Positions 1 to 6,691 of a stretch of DNA of 25,034 bases are shown here, in pieces. The DNA is from an uncultured Pseudomonadota bacterium. GTDB taxonomy: Bacteria; Myxococcota_A; UBA796; GCA-2862545. The first letter of the stretch is position 1. Every line of letters starts with the position of its first letter. The position numbers and the translations under genes were made by a program. The notes beneath the pieces were generated by a model, which was not told the origin of the DNA, searched no databases, and saw only the letters and a list, made by a program, of their open reading frames with translations. The stretch covers positions 1-25,034 of the forward strand of contig CALATR010000073.1 in the NCBI GenBank assembly GCA_937891875.1, written 5' to 3'.

Positions 1-1206
1 CCCTGGGAGCGCGCCGACGCCGAGCGTCCCGAGCGCCGGCTGGGCGCCCACCGTCTCGCCATCGCTGCCTGCGGTCTGGCCGTCGTGGAGCGGCTCGCGG
101 CCGAGCTCGACGCGGCGGCACGCGCCATGTCGACCGGTCGGGTGCGCGCGGTCGACACCCCCGTGCTCCGCTACGTCGCCGGCGTGGACCTGCTGGCCGG
201 GCACCGGTCCTGGCGGGCGGCCCAGGTCCTGCTCGACCACCTGGTGGAGCAGCGGGTCACCGGTCCGGCCCGAGCCGCGCTCCAGGGGGCCGTCGCTCGC
301 TCGCCGAACGCGGCGCTGGTCGACGGCCTGCTGCGCTGCGTCGAACGTCCTGCGGAGCACCCCGCATCCGTCGTGGCCGAAGCGGCCGAGGCGCTCGGAC
401 TGCGCCGGGAGCAGACCGCGCTCCGGTCGCTGGTCGAGCTGTCCCGCCAGGACGCCCACCCGGTGTCGCGCAAGGCGGCGATCACGGCCCTCGCCCGTAT
501 TGGCGACCGCACCGTCGTGGACGCGATCATCCCTGCGTTGGCGGACCCGCTCCTGGAAGGCCCGGCCGCCCTCGCCCTGCTCATGCTCGGCGATCGGCGC
601 GGGGTCGATTTCCACGCTCGCGCGCTCACCGAGAGCCGGACCGGCCTGACCGTGTCCCCCGGCGAGATCGTCGGTCGCTATGGCGGTCCGACCCACCACC
701 TGCTCCTGCGCACCGCCGCCCGCGGTCAGGGGGAGGGGGCGCTGGGCGCCCTGCAGGGGCTCGGTCTGCTGGGCGATCCCCGCGCCGTGCCCGACCTGCT
801 CGAGGCGCTGGACCGGCGGGATCGCAAGGTGGTGGAGGTGGCGGCCGGCGCGCTGCAGATCCTCACGGGACACCACGAGCAGCTGGACGAGCCCGGCTGG
901 AAGACGCGCTGGAACCTGTGGTGGGAGCGTGAGGGCGCGGGGTTCGAGGTCGGCCGGCGCTACCGCCAGGGGCAGGTCTTCACGGTCGCGCTCCTGCTGC
1001 AGCGCATGGCCGCAGACGACCCGTGGACCCGGCGTACCGCCCACGACGAGCTGGTCATCACGACGGGCCAGAACCTGCCGTTCGACGTCGAGGGCCCCTG
1101 GCGGGTGCAGCAGGCCCACCTGCGCGCGTGGCACGCCTGGGCGGCCCAGCACGCCGGTCGGCTGCGTCCGGGGCGCTGGTACCTGGACGGGCGCGAGGTC
1201 GCATGA
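1..1206 (+). CDS. HEAT-repeat protein, 5' end outside the window
   Basis: The reading frame is open from the first base of the window, so the true start probably lies upstream; the first internal GTG is at 85. From that GTG, 373 residues are visible. They are alpha-helical, alanine- and leucine-rich repeats of HEAT/PBS-lyase type, for example around HPVSRKAAITALARIGD and the later GALQGLGLLGDPRAVPDLL, which suggests a protein-binding scaffold. The C-terminal third has a conserved-looking block (RRYRQGQVFTVALLLQRM, then TRRTAHDEL and PFDVEGPWRVQQAHL). From memory this resembles the TIGR02270-type HEAT proteins often found near type VI secretion genes, but no secretion gene is visible here. No signal peptide can be judged because the N-terminus is missing. 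The stop codon overlaps the start of the next gene (ATGA), so the two are probably co-translated. Confidence 0.8.
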   Translation, partial: PWERADAERPERRLGAHRLAIAACGLAVVERLAAELDAAARAMSTGRVRAVDTPVLRYVAGVDLLAGHRSWRAAQVLLDHLVEQRVTGPARAALQGAVARSPNAALVDGLLRCVERPAEHPASVVAEAAEALGLRREQTALRSLVELSRQDAHPVSRKAAITALARIGDRTVVDAIIPALADPLLEGPAALALLMLGDRRGVDFHARALTESRTGLTVSPGEIVGRYGGPTHHLLLRTAARGQGEGALGALQGLGLLGDPRAVPDLLEALDRRDRKVVEVAAGALQILTGHHEQLDEPGWKTRWNLWWEREGAGFEVGRRYRQGQVFTVALLLQRMAADDPWTRRTAHDELVITTGQNLPFDVEGPWRVQQAHLRAWHAWAAQHAGRLRPGRWYLDGREVA

Positions 1207-1622
1207 GGGGGCCGTGGCTGACGCTGCTGGCGCTTCTGGTCGGCGGCTGCGCTCAGGACGAGACGCGGCTCACCCAGGACACGTTCCAGGTCGACCCGAC
1301 GCTGCTGCCCGGCTGCATCGCGCTGTCGACCGAGCGCCTGACCTTCGAGGCGGCGGTGGGCGCTTCCGACGAGCGGGTGGTCAAGGTCGACAGCACCTGC
1401 GACGGGGTGCTGGAGCTGCGGGAGGTTCTGCTCGACGACGGCGCGACCCCGTTCGAGGTGGACGTTCCCCAGGACCGGACGCTGGAGCCCAACGCCCAGG
1501 CGGACATCCTCGTACGCTTCGAGCCCCTGGTGGCGGGCAGCTTCGCCGATCGCCTGTTCATCGACACCAACGACGAGGACCTGCCCCGGGCGGAGGTCGT
1601 GCTCAGCGGCGAGGCGCCGTAG
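1203..1622 (+). CDS. Small lipoprotein with an Ig-like (ASH/choice-of-anchor-type) domain
   Basis: This is a 139-aa protein. The ATG at 1203 overlaps the upstream stop codon and has GAGG 4 nt before it, so this start is preferred over an in-frame upstream codon inside the HEAT gene. Residues 1-16 form a lipoprotein signal (hydrophobic LTLLALLVGG followed by Cys16), so the mature protein should be lipid-anchored in the envelope. Residues ~35-138 look like one beta-sandwich: LSTERLTFEA at the start, VRFEPLVAGSFADRLFIDTND near the end and a closing VVLSGEAP. This is the pattern of ASPM/SPD-2/Hydin-like or choice-of-anchor-D domains common in myxobacterial lipoproteins. The function is unknown. 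Its partner is probably the upstream HEAT protein. Confidence 0.75.
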   Translation: MRGPWLTLLALLVGGCAQDETRLTQDTFQVDPTLLPGCIALSTERLTFEAAVGASDERVVKVDSTCDGVLELREVLLDDGATPFEVDVPQDRTLEPNAQADILVRFEPLVAGSFADRLFIDTNDEDLPRAEVVLSGEAP

Positions 1623-1636
1623 CCCCGTCACCAGGC

Positions 1637-2455
1637 CTACGCGGGCACCAGGCCGTCGAGCATGCGGGCGACGGCGTCGTGGAGCAGGCCGTTGCTGGCG
1701 AGGGGGGCCGGCCAGGCGCCCTGCAGCGGCGAGGTGCCGTCGAGTGCCGTGACCCGGCCGCCCGCCTCCTCGACCAGCAGGGCGCCGGCCGCGAGGTCCC
1801 AGGGCCGCAGGTTCAGCTCGAAGTAGGCGTCCAAGCGTCCTTCTGCGACCATGGCCAGGTCCAGGCACGCCGCGCCCGCCCGGCGCAGGCCCTGGCCGTT
1901 CATGAGGGCGGCGCGTACGATGCCCAGCATGACGTCGACCCGCTCGCGGCGGTCATAGGGGAAGCCGGTCGCCAGCAGCGCCTGGCCCAGCGATGCGGTC
2001 GTGGACACTGCCATGCGGGAGCCGTCGACGAAGGCGCCCCCGCCGCGGGTCGCGGTGTAGAGCCGCTTGCGGATGGGCTCCAGGATGACCCCGACCGCAC
2101 GCTGTCCGTCGACCTCCAGGCCCACGGACACCGCGAACCAGGGGAAGCCGTGCACGAAGTTGGTCGTGCCGTCGATCGGGTCGATCACCCAGCGTGTGCC
2201 CCCGTCCCAGGCGCCGCCCTCCTCCTCGCCCAGCACCGGCACGTCGGGAGTGTCGCGGTCCAGGACCTTGCGGATCGCCGCCTCGCAGGCCTTGTCCACC
2301 TCGGTCACGAGGTCCAGGGTCGAGGTCCCCTTCTGGTCCACCCCCGCGCGGTCGACCGGTCGCGGGCCGGCCTCGAAGGCCTCGGACAGCAGGACCCCCG
2401 CGGCGCGGGCGGCGGTGATCGCCACGGTCAGCTCGGCGGCGAAGGGCGTGCTCAC
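1637..2455 (-). CDS. suhB: Inositol monophosphatase family protein (SuhB-like)
   Basis: This 272-aa protein has the expected family length. The Li+-sensitive, Mg2+-dependent phosphatase signatures are all present: GEEEG at residues 76-80, DPIDGTTNF at 92-100, a GLRRAGAACLDLAMVAEGRLD segment around 189-209, and PWD at 218-220 followed by the VEEAGG turn. Together these supply the acidic metal ligands. Such enzymes hydrolyse inositol-1-phosphate or related sugar phosphates in the cytoplasm; in enterobacteria SuhB also acts in rRNA antitermination, which cannot be inferred here. The GTG start at 2455 overlaps the dtd stop (GTGA) and has GGAG upstream, so translation is probably coupled to dtd. 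The exact substrate is not determined by the sequence. Confidence 0.92.
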   Translation of the reverse strand: MSTPFAAELTVAITAARAAGVLLSEAFEAGPRPVDRAGVDQKGTSTLDLVTEVDKACEAAIRKVLDRDTPDVPVLGEEEGGAWDGGTRWVIDPIDGTTNFVHGFPWFAVSVGLEVDGQRAVGVILEPIRKRLYTATRGGGAFVDGSRMAVSTTASLGQALLATGFPYDRRERVDVMLGIVRAALMNGQGLRRAGAACLDLAMVAEGRLDAYFELNLRPWDLAAGALLVEEAGGRVTALDGTSPLQGAWPAPLASNGLLHDAVARMLDGLVPA

Positions 2456-2892
2456 GGCGTCTCCAGGATCAGCGTGACCGGCCCGTCATTGACCAGCTCG
2501 ACGTCCATGTGGGCACCGAACACGCCCCGCCCGACCGGGACCCCCTCCCCGGCGAGCGCCTCGCAGAACTGCTCGTAGAGCGGCTCGGCCAGGCTCGGGT
2601 GGGCGGCACCGGTGAAGCTGGGGCGCCGGCCCTTGCGGGTGTCGCCGAACAGCGTGAACTGCGAGACCACCAGAGCGCCCCCGCCGATGTCGGTGAGACC
2701 AAGGTTCATCTTGCCAGCTGCGTCCTCGAAGATCCGCAGACCGGCGATCTTGCGGGCCAGCCACTGGATCTGGGCGGCGCCGTCGTCCGGACCCACGCCC
2801 AGCAGGACCAGCACGCCTCGCCCGACCTCACCGGTGACGCGCCCATCGACGGTGACGGACGCGCGGCTCACGCGCTGCAGGACGGCTCGCAC
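2452..2892 (-). CDS. dtd: D-aminoacyl-tRNA deacylase
   Basis: This 146-aa protein has the standard DTD length. It hydrolyses the ester bond of D-aminoacyl-tRNAs (and Gly-tRNAAla), recycling mischarged tRNA in the cytoplasm. The two family motifs are intact: SQFTLFGD at residues 77-84, which forms the catalytic site, and the Gly-cis-Pro motif NDGPVT at 135-140, which excludes L-amino acids. The N-terminus MRAVLQRVSRASVTVDG is typical. The GTG start at 2892 is preceded by GGAGG with a 5-nt spacer. The gene lies 37 bp downstream of the pseudokinase gene and overlaps the phosphatase gene by 4 bp, so the three may form one transcript. Identification is secure. Confidence 0.97.
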   Translation of the reverse strand: MRAVLQRVSRASVTVDGRVTGEVGRGVLVLLGVGPDDGAAQIQWLARKIAGLRIFEDAAGKMNLGLTDIGGGALVVSQFTLFGDTRKGRRPSFTGAAHPSLAEPLYEQFCEALAGEGVPVGRGVFGAHMDVELVNDGPVTLILETP

Positions 2893-2929
2893 GGCGGCCT
2901 CCGAGGCAGGTCAGACGAGCGGTCGCCGC

Positions 2930-4771
2930 TCACTCACACGCGATCTCGGCCGCGTCCGGGTTGCAGGCGCACTTGCGGTTGCCCGGATTGACGAAGCCCG
3001 CGCAGACCGGGGTGCGGCCGTCGTAGTAGGTGCAGGTGATGCCGTCCGCGGGCACGGAGCGGAAGGTGACCCGGGCCTTGCCGCCCGAGGCGTCCTTGCT
3101 CGTGCCGTCGCCACACTTGATCGAGCCGTCGCCGGGCACGGTGAAGATGACGCTGGTGGGACCGCTGGCGGCCGGCGCCGTGGTGCCGCGGTTGCTCGAC
3201 GTGCGACGCGACGTGGTGGAGGTCGTGCCGCGGTTGGTCGTCGAGCCGCGCGTCGTCGCCGGCTTGGGGTCGGGCTTGGGATCCGGCTTGGTCTCGGGCT
3301 TCGGATCCGGCTTCTCCTCGGGCTTGACGTCTTCGACCGCGGTGTCTTCGCCGCGGCCACCGCCGCCCTGGTCCGCGTCGTCCTTGTCGGGCTCCTCGGT
3401 GGTGGCCGAGCTGCTCGACGAAGACGAGCTGCCGCCGCTGTCCGCGGAGCCGCCCATGAACATCGCGCCCACGCCGATGGCACCGGCGACGCCCACGCAG
3501 GTGAGCAGCAGGAGCACCACGACGACGCCGATGATGGCGAACTTCATGCCGCCACCGCCACCGCCACCGTCGTCCTCGTCGTCGTCGTAGCCACCGGGCT
3601 GCATCGCGGGAGCGGCGATGGCCGGGCCAGCCGCCGCGGCGACCGGGGGCGGGTTGACGGGAGGCGGGTTGACCGGCGGTGCGGCCGTGGGCGGAGGTGC
3701 TGCCGCGGGGGGCGGGCTGGCCACCGGGGGCGGAGTGGACGGCTTGGAGAACCCGCCGGCGAGCTCGTCAGCGGCGGAGGCCGCGGGAGCACCTGCGGGA
3801 GCGGCCGGGGGCGGGGGCTTGCGGGCCGCGCCCTCCTTGCGCTTGGGGCGGGGGGCGCTCGCGTCGCCGCGGGCCATCGCCTCCATCTGGTCCCGGGTCC
3901 AGAAGGACGTCGCTGCGCCGCCGCCCACGCTGGGCTTGAAGGCGGGCGCTTCCTCCTCCTCTTCCTCGTCCGCCTCGAGGGCGGCCTTCATCTGCTCCTT
4001 CGACCAGAATGCCGTTGCCTGGCCGGACTTGGCGCCGCCGCCGCCGAAGCTTATGGCGCCCTTCTTGAGCGGACCGGAGCTGACGACCGGGCCGCCGAGA
4101 TCCTCGTCCTCTTCCGCCGCGGGGCGCACGGCCATGGCCGCGTCCCGGCGCTCGCCGCCGCCCTCGATGGCATCGGGAGCCCAGTCCACCAGCGACTGGC
4201 CCTCGGCCTCGTCGGCGAAGGCGATGAAGGTACGCCAGGCGTCGACGGCGGTGGGGCGCTCCTCGGGCTCGAAGCTCATGAGCTTGGCCAGGAACCACTG
4301 GATGTCGCCGACCCACTCCTCGGGCATGTCGCCCCAGGGCAGGGCGATGACCGCGTCGATGACGGCGTCATCGTGCGCATCCGGGTCGGTCGGCAGGTTG
4401 GTCAGGTCCCGGGTCGCGAGCAGGCGGTAGGCGGTGTAGCCGAGGCCGTACAGGTCGGTGAGGGTGCCGTCGGGAGCCCCCTCGGGTGCCGGGGTCCTGG
4501 CCCGGTCGATGCCGAAGCCCTCCACCGAGACGGCGCCGGTGTCGTCCAGGAAGATGGTGCCCGGGTTGACGTCGCCGTGGACCTCGCCGTCCTGGTCGGA
4601 GATGTCGAGGATCTCGCAGAGCGCCGCGATGATCTCCAGCGACACCTTGAACGGAGGGAGCCCGTCCTTGAGGATGGTCTCGAGGTCCACCCCGATGGCG
4701 CGGCCGTCGACCGCGTCGACGCCGCCGTCGACACCGGTGGTACGCACGTAGTGGAACTCACTCTCGCTCAC
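2930..4771 (-). CDS. Single-pass membrane pseudokinase with proline-rich linkers and a Cys-containing extracytoplasmic domain
   Basis: This protein has 613 aa from the GTG at 4771, which has GGAGG 4 nt upstream; the frame continues 57 codons further but that part is arginine-rich and unlike the protein. Residues ~40-185 resemble the C-lobe of a Ser/Thr kinase: HGDVNPGTI (65-73) stands in for HRDLKPEN, VEGFG (83-87) for DFG, and FEPEERPTA (168-175) is subdomain XI-like. No glycine loop or VAIK lysine is recognisable and the catalytic Asp of HRD is shifted or lost, so it is probably catalytically dead. Residues 252-300 hold a duplicated motif (AFWSKEQM, then SFWTRDQM) in an acidic, proline-rich linker. 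A membrane segment follows poly-Gly at ~410-438. Outside lie a poly-Ser/PKPDPKP stalk and a ~90-aa domain with several cysteines. It may act as a signalling scaffold; its partner is unknown. Confidence 0.85.
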   Translation of the reverse strand: MSESEFHYVRTTGVDGGVDAVDGRAIGVDLETILKDGLPPFKVSLEIIAALCEILDISDQDGEVHGDVNPGTIFLDDTGAVSVEGFGIDRARTPAPEGAPDGTLTDLYGLGYTAYRLLATRDLTNLPTDPDAHDDAVIDAVIALPWGDMPEEWVGDIQWFLAKLMSFEPEERPTAVDAWRTFIAFADEAEGQSLVDWAPDAIEGGGERRDAAMAVRPAAEEDEDLGGPVVSSGPLKKGAISFGGGGAKSGQATAFWSKEQMKAALEADEEEEEEAPAFKPSVGGGAATSFWTRDQMEAMARGDASAPRPKRKEGAARKPPPPAAPAGAPAASAADELAGGFSKPSTPPPVASPPPAAAPPPTAAPPVNPPPVNPPPVAAAAGPAIAAPAMQPGGYDDDEDDGGGGGGGMKFAIIGVVVVLLLLTCVGVAGAIGVGAMFMGGSADSGGSSSSSSSSATTEEPDKDDADQGGGGRGEDTAVEDVKPEEKPDPKPETKPDPKPDPKPATTRGSTTNRGTTSTTSRRTSSNRGTTAPAASGPTSVIFTVPGDGSIKCGDGTSKDASGGKARVTFRSVPADGITCTYYDGRTPVCAGFVNPGNRKCACNPDAAEIACE

Positions 4772-4816
4772 GCTGCCTCCGCACGCATGGGACCGTGATC
4801 TTGCCCAAACGAGGCT

Positions 4817-4840
4817 CGCTGGCCAGCGGGACCGCGGTCC
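4817..4840. promoter_or_regulatory. Two abutting 12-bp perfect palindromes in the pseudokinase/hisS divergent region
   Basis: CGCTGGCCAGCG (4817-4828) is followed immediately by GGACCGCGGTCC (4829-4840); each equals its own reverse complement. They lie 46 bp upstream of the pseudokinase start at 4771 and about 155 bp upstream of hisS. This arrangement suits a pair of dimeric operator sites or a cruciform. No -35/-10 pair convincing enough to annotate was seen in the 4772-4994 region. A smaller dyad, ACGGT-TAGC-ACCGT (4966-4979), sits just upstream of the hisS start. Regulatory function is inferred from position only. Confidence 0.4.
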
Positions 4841-5000
4841 GGGATCGGGGTGGGTGCCCGATGATCTGGCTGGAGCCTGCCTTGCCGCGCGTTGTAGCGT
4901 CCTGCGAGCCGGAGCGCACTGCGATGCGGCGGACCTGCCCATGTCGCGCGCGGGCCCTCTCGCACACGGTTAGCACCGTTGCCCGACTTCCGAGGTGACC

Positions 5001-6329
5001 GTGTCCGTCAACCTGGCCAAGGGCGCTCGCGACTTCCTGCCCGAAGTCATGACCCAGCGCCTGGGCGTCATCGAGACCATCCGCAACGTGTTCGGCCAGT
5101 TCGGCTTCGAGCCGCTGGAGACGCCGGCTTTCGAGCGCATCGAGACGCTGACCGGCAAGTACGGCGACGAGACCGACAAGCTCATGTTCCGCATCCACGC
5201 CCGCGGGAAGAACGCAAAGCCCGGGGAGTGCGATCTGGCGCTCCGCTACGACCTCACCGTGCCGCTCGCCCGCTTCCTGGCCATGCACCGCGAGCTCCGG
5301 CTGCCGTTCAAGCGCTACCAGATCCAGCCGGTCTGGCGGGCGGAGCGTGCCCAGCGCGGGCGCTTCCGTGAGTTCTACCAGTGCGACGTCGACATCGCGG
5401 GCTCCACGTCCCCCCTCGCGGACGCGGAGTGCGTGGCGGTGGTCGACGCTGCCCTGGGTGCGCTCGGCTTCTCCGCCTACACGATTCGCATCAACGATCG
5501 ACGGATCCTGTCGACCTACGCCCGCCGCTGTGGCGCCACGGACCTCAAGGGCGAGCTCAGCGTGCTGATCGCGGTCGACAAGCTCGACAAGATCGGTCGG
5601 GAGCAGGTCGAGGCCGAGATCCGCGAGCGGGGCTTCGATCCGTCCGGACTCGAGGCCCTGTGGGCAGCCTGCGCGGTGGATGCGTCGGACTCGGGCTCCG
5701 TGCTGGACGTGCTCGACGCGGAGCTGGACGAGGGAGGACGCGCGGGCGTCGCCACCCTGCGCAAGGTCGTGGCCTACGCGCAGGCGATGGGGGTCGACCC
5801 GGCCAGGATCCGCATCGATCCTGCTCTTGCGCGGGGTGCTGACTACTACACGGGCCCGGTCTTCGAGGCGACCCTCGACGATGGCAGCGTCGGGTCGGTC
5901 GCCGGTGGCGGCCGCTACGACGGGCTCGTCGGGGCGCTGTCCGGACGGGACCTGCCCGCCGTCGGCGTGTCGCTGGGCATGGAGCGCCTGCTCGTCATCA
6001 TGGAGGAGCGCGGCATGCTCCCCGAGCAGTCCACCGCCGCCGAGGTCCTGGTCACCGTGTTCAGCGATGACGTGGTCGCCGACGCCGCCCGCACCGCGAA
6101 GGCGCTGCGGGCGCTGGGGGTGTCCGCCGAGTTGTACGTAGGTGACAGCCGGATGAAGTCGCAGCTCAAGCACGGCGACAAGCGGGGCTACCCGTGGGTG
6201 GTGCTGGTCGGCCCTGATGAGGTCGCTGCCGGGGTCATCACGCTGAAGAACAGCAAGACGTGGGAGAACCAGACCCTGACCGTGGCGGATGCCGCCGAGC
6301 GGATCCGCGCCGCCCGCCAGGTCGCGTAG
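5001..6329 (+). CDS. hisS: Histidyl-tRNA synthetase
   Basis: This is a 442-aa class II aminoacyl-tRNA synthetase that charges tRNAHis with histidine. It starts with the typical KGARDFLP sequence (motif 1 region nearby). Motif 2 is RYQIQPVWRAERAQRGRFRE at 105-124. The histidine-binding HisA block is LARGADYYTGPVFE at 276-289. Motif 3 is AGGGRYDGLVG at 301-311 with GVSLGMERL at 322-330. The C-terminal ~100 residues are the anticodon-binding domain (VLVTVFSDD, then VVLVGPDEV). GTG 5001 is preferred because GAGG lies 5 nt upstream; an in-frame GTG at 4995 would add two residues. The REFYQCDVDI and long-insert style resembles the eukaryote-like HisRS branch also found in some bacteria, an impression not tested. 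The gene appears monocistronic. Confidence 0.96.
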   Translation: MSVNLAKGARDFLPEVMTQRLGVIETIRNVFGQFGFEPLETPAFERIETLTGKYGDETDKLMFRIHARGKNAKPGECDLALRYDLTVPLARFLAMHRELRLPFKRYQIQPVWRAERAQRGRFREFYQCDVDIAGSTSPLADAECVAVVDAALGALGFSAYTIRINDRRILSTYARRCGATDLKGELSVLIAVDKLDKIGREQVEAEIRERGFDPSGLEALWAACAVDASDSGSVLDVLDAELDEGGRAGVATLRKVVAYAQAMGVDPARIRIDPALARGADYYTGPVFEATLDDGSVGSVAGGGRYDGLVGALSGRDLPAVGVSLGMERLLVIMEERGMLPEQSTAAEVLVTVFSDDVVADAARTAKALRALGVSAELYVGDSRMKSQLKHGDKRGYPWVVLVGPDEVAAGVITLKNSKTWENQTLTVADAAERIRAARQVA

Positions 6330-6447
6330 CTGGACCGGCAGGGATCTGCGGGGTACGGTCGCGCCAGCTGGCATGCCCCCTGCATTCCCTCCCCGTGTCC
6401 CCCTCCTGCTGCCCCCGTGCTCCCCAAGCACCCTCCCGGAGTCCCGC

Positions 6448-6603
6448 ATGGCCCGCTCGCTCACCGTCGCGCAGGAAGAGTCTCCCCGCGCCAACTGGCT
6501 GCTGATCGGCTTCGTGCTGCTCGCGGTCGGCTTCCTGGCCCTGGGCGCGGTCGTGACCATGGCGTCCGCGGATGACGTCGAAGCGCCGGTCGTCGCCGAG
6601 TAG
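6448..6603 (+). CDS. 51-aa single-pass membrane protein
   Basis: The ATG at 6448 is preceded by GGAG with a 6-7 nt spacer. The product has a short polar N-terminus (MARSLTVAQEESPRAN), one strongly hydrophobic segment (WLLIGFVLLAVGFLALGAVV, ~17-36) and a short acidic tail. No family is recognised. It lies 118 bp after hisS and 88 bp before hemG in the same direction. The 5' side (6374-6437) is an unusually pyrimidine-rich, G-poor stretch that could be an unstructured leader. Supporting points are the clear ribosome binding site, the transmembrane pattern and GC-rich third positions; against it is only its small size. It could be an accessory subunit of a membrane complex, which is a guess. Confidence 0.6.
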   Translation: MARSLTVAQEESPRANWLLIGFVLLAVGFLALGAVVTMASADDVEAPVVAE

Positions 6604-6624
6604 CAGGCTGCCGTCGCCTCGCTG

Positions 6625-6666
6625 GGCGGTCGTCCGCCACCGGCAGTGGCACCCGCGCGACGCGGG
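6625..6666 (+). promoter_or_regulatory. Cluster of three short GC hairpins upstream of hemG
   Basis: Three perfect stems are packed between the 51-aa gene and hemG: GGCGG-TCGT-CCGCC (6625-6638), GCCAC-CGGCA-GTGGC (6636-6650) and CCCGCG-CGA-CGCGGG (6652-6666). The first two share bases 6636-6638 and so cannot both form fully. There is no T-run, so this is not a canonical intrinsic terminator. It could attenuate readthrough into hemG, but short GC stems are common at this GC content, so confidence is low. Confidence 0.25.
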
Positions 6667-6691
6667 GGCTGCAGACCGCTAGGCCACGGGC

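Noticed and set aside
2612..4798. A 728-codon plus-strand open frame opposite dtd and the pseudokinase gene
   Set aside because: It is arginine/glycine/alanine-rich, has no domain pattern and is antisense to genes with clear motifs and ribosome binding sites; long antisense frames are expected at this GC content.
4772..4994. T-box or other amino-acid-sensing leader before hisS
   Set aside because: No T-box core motif, antiterminator or terminator hairpin with a T-run was seen.
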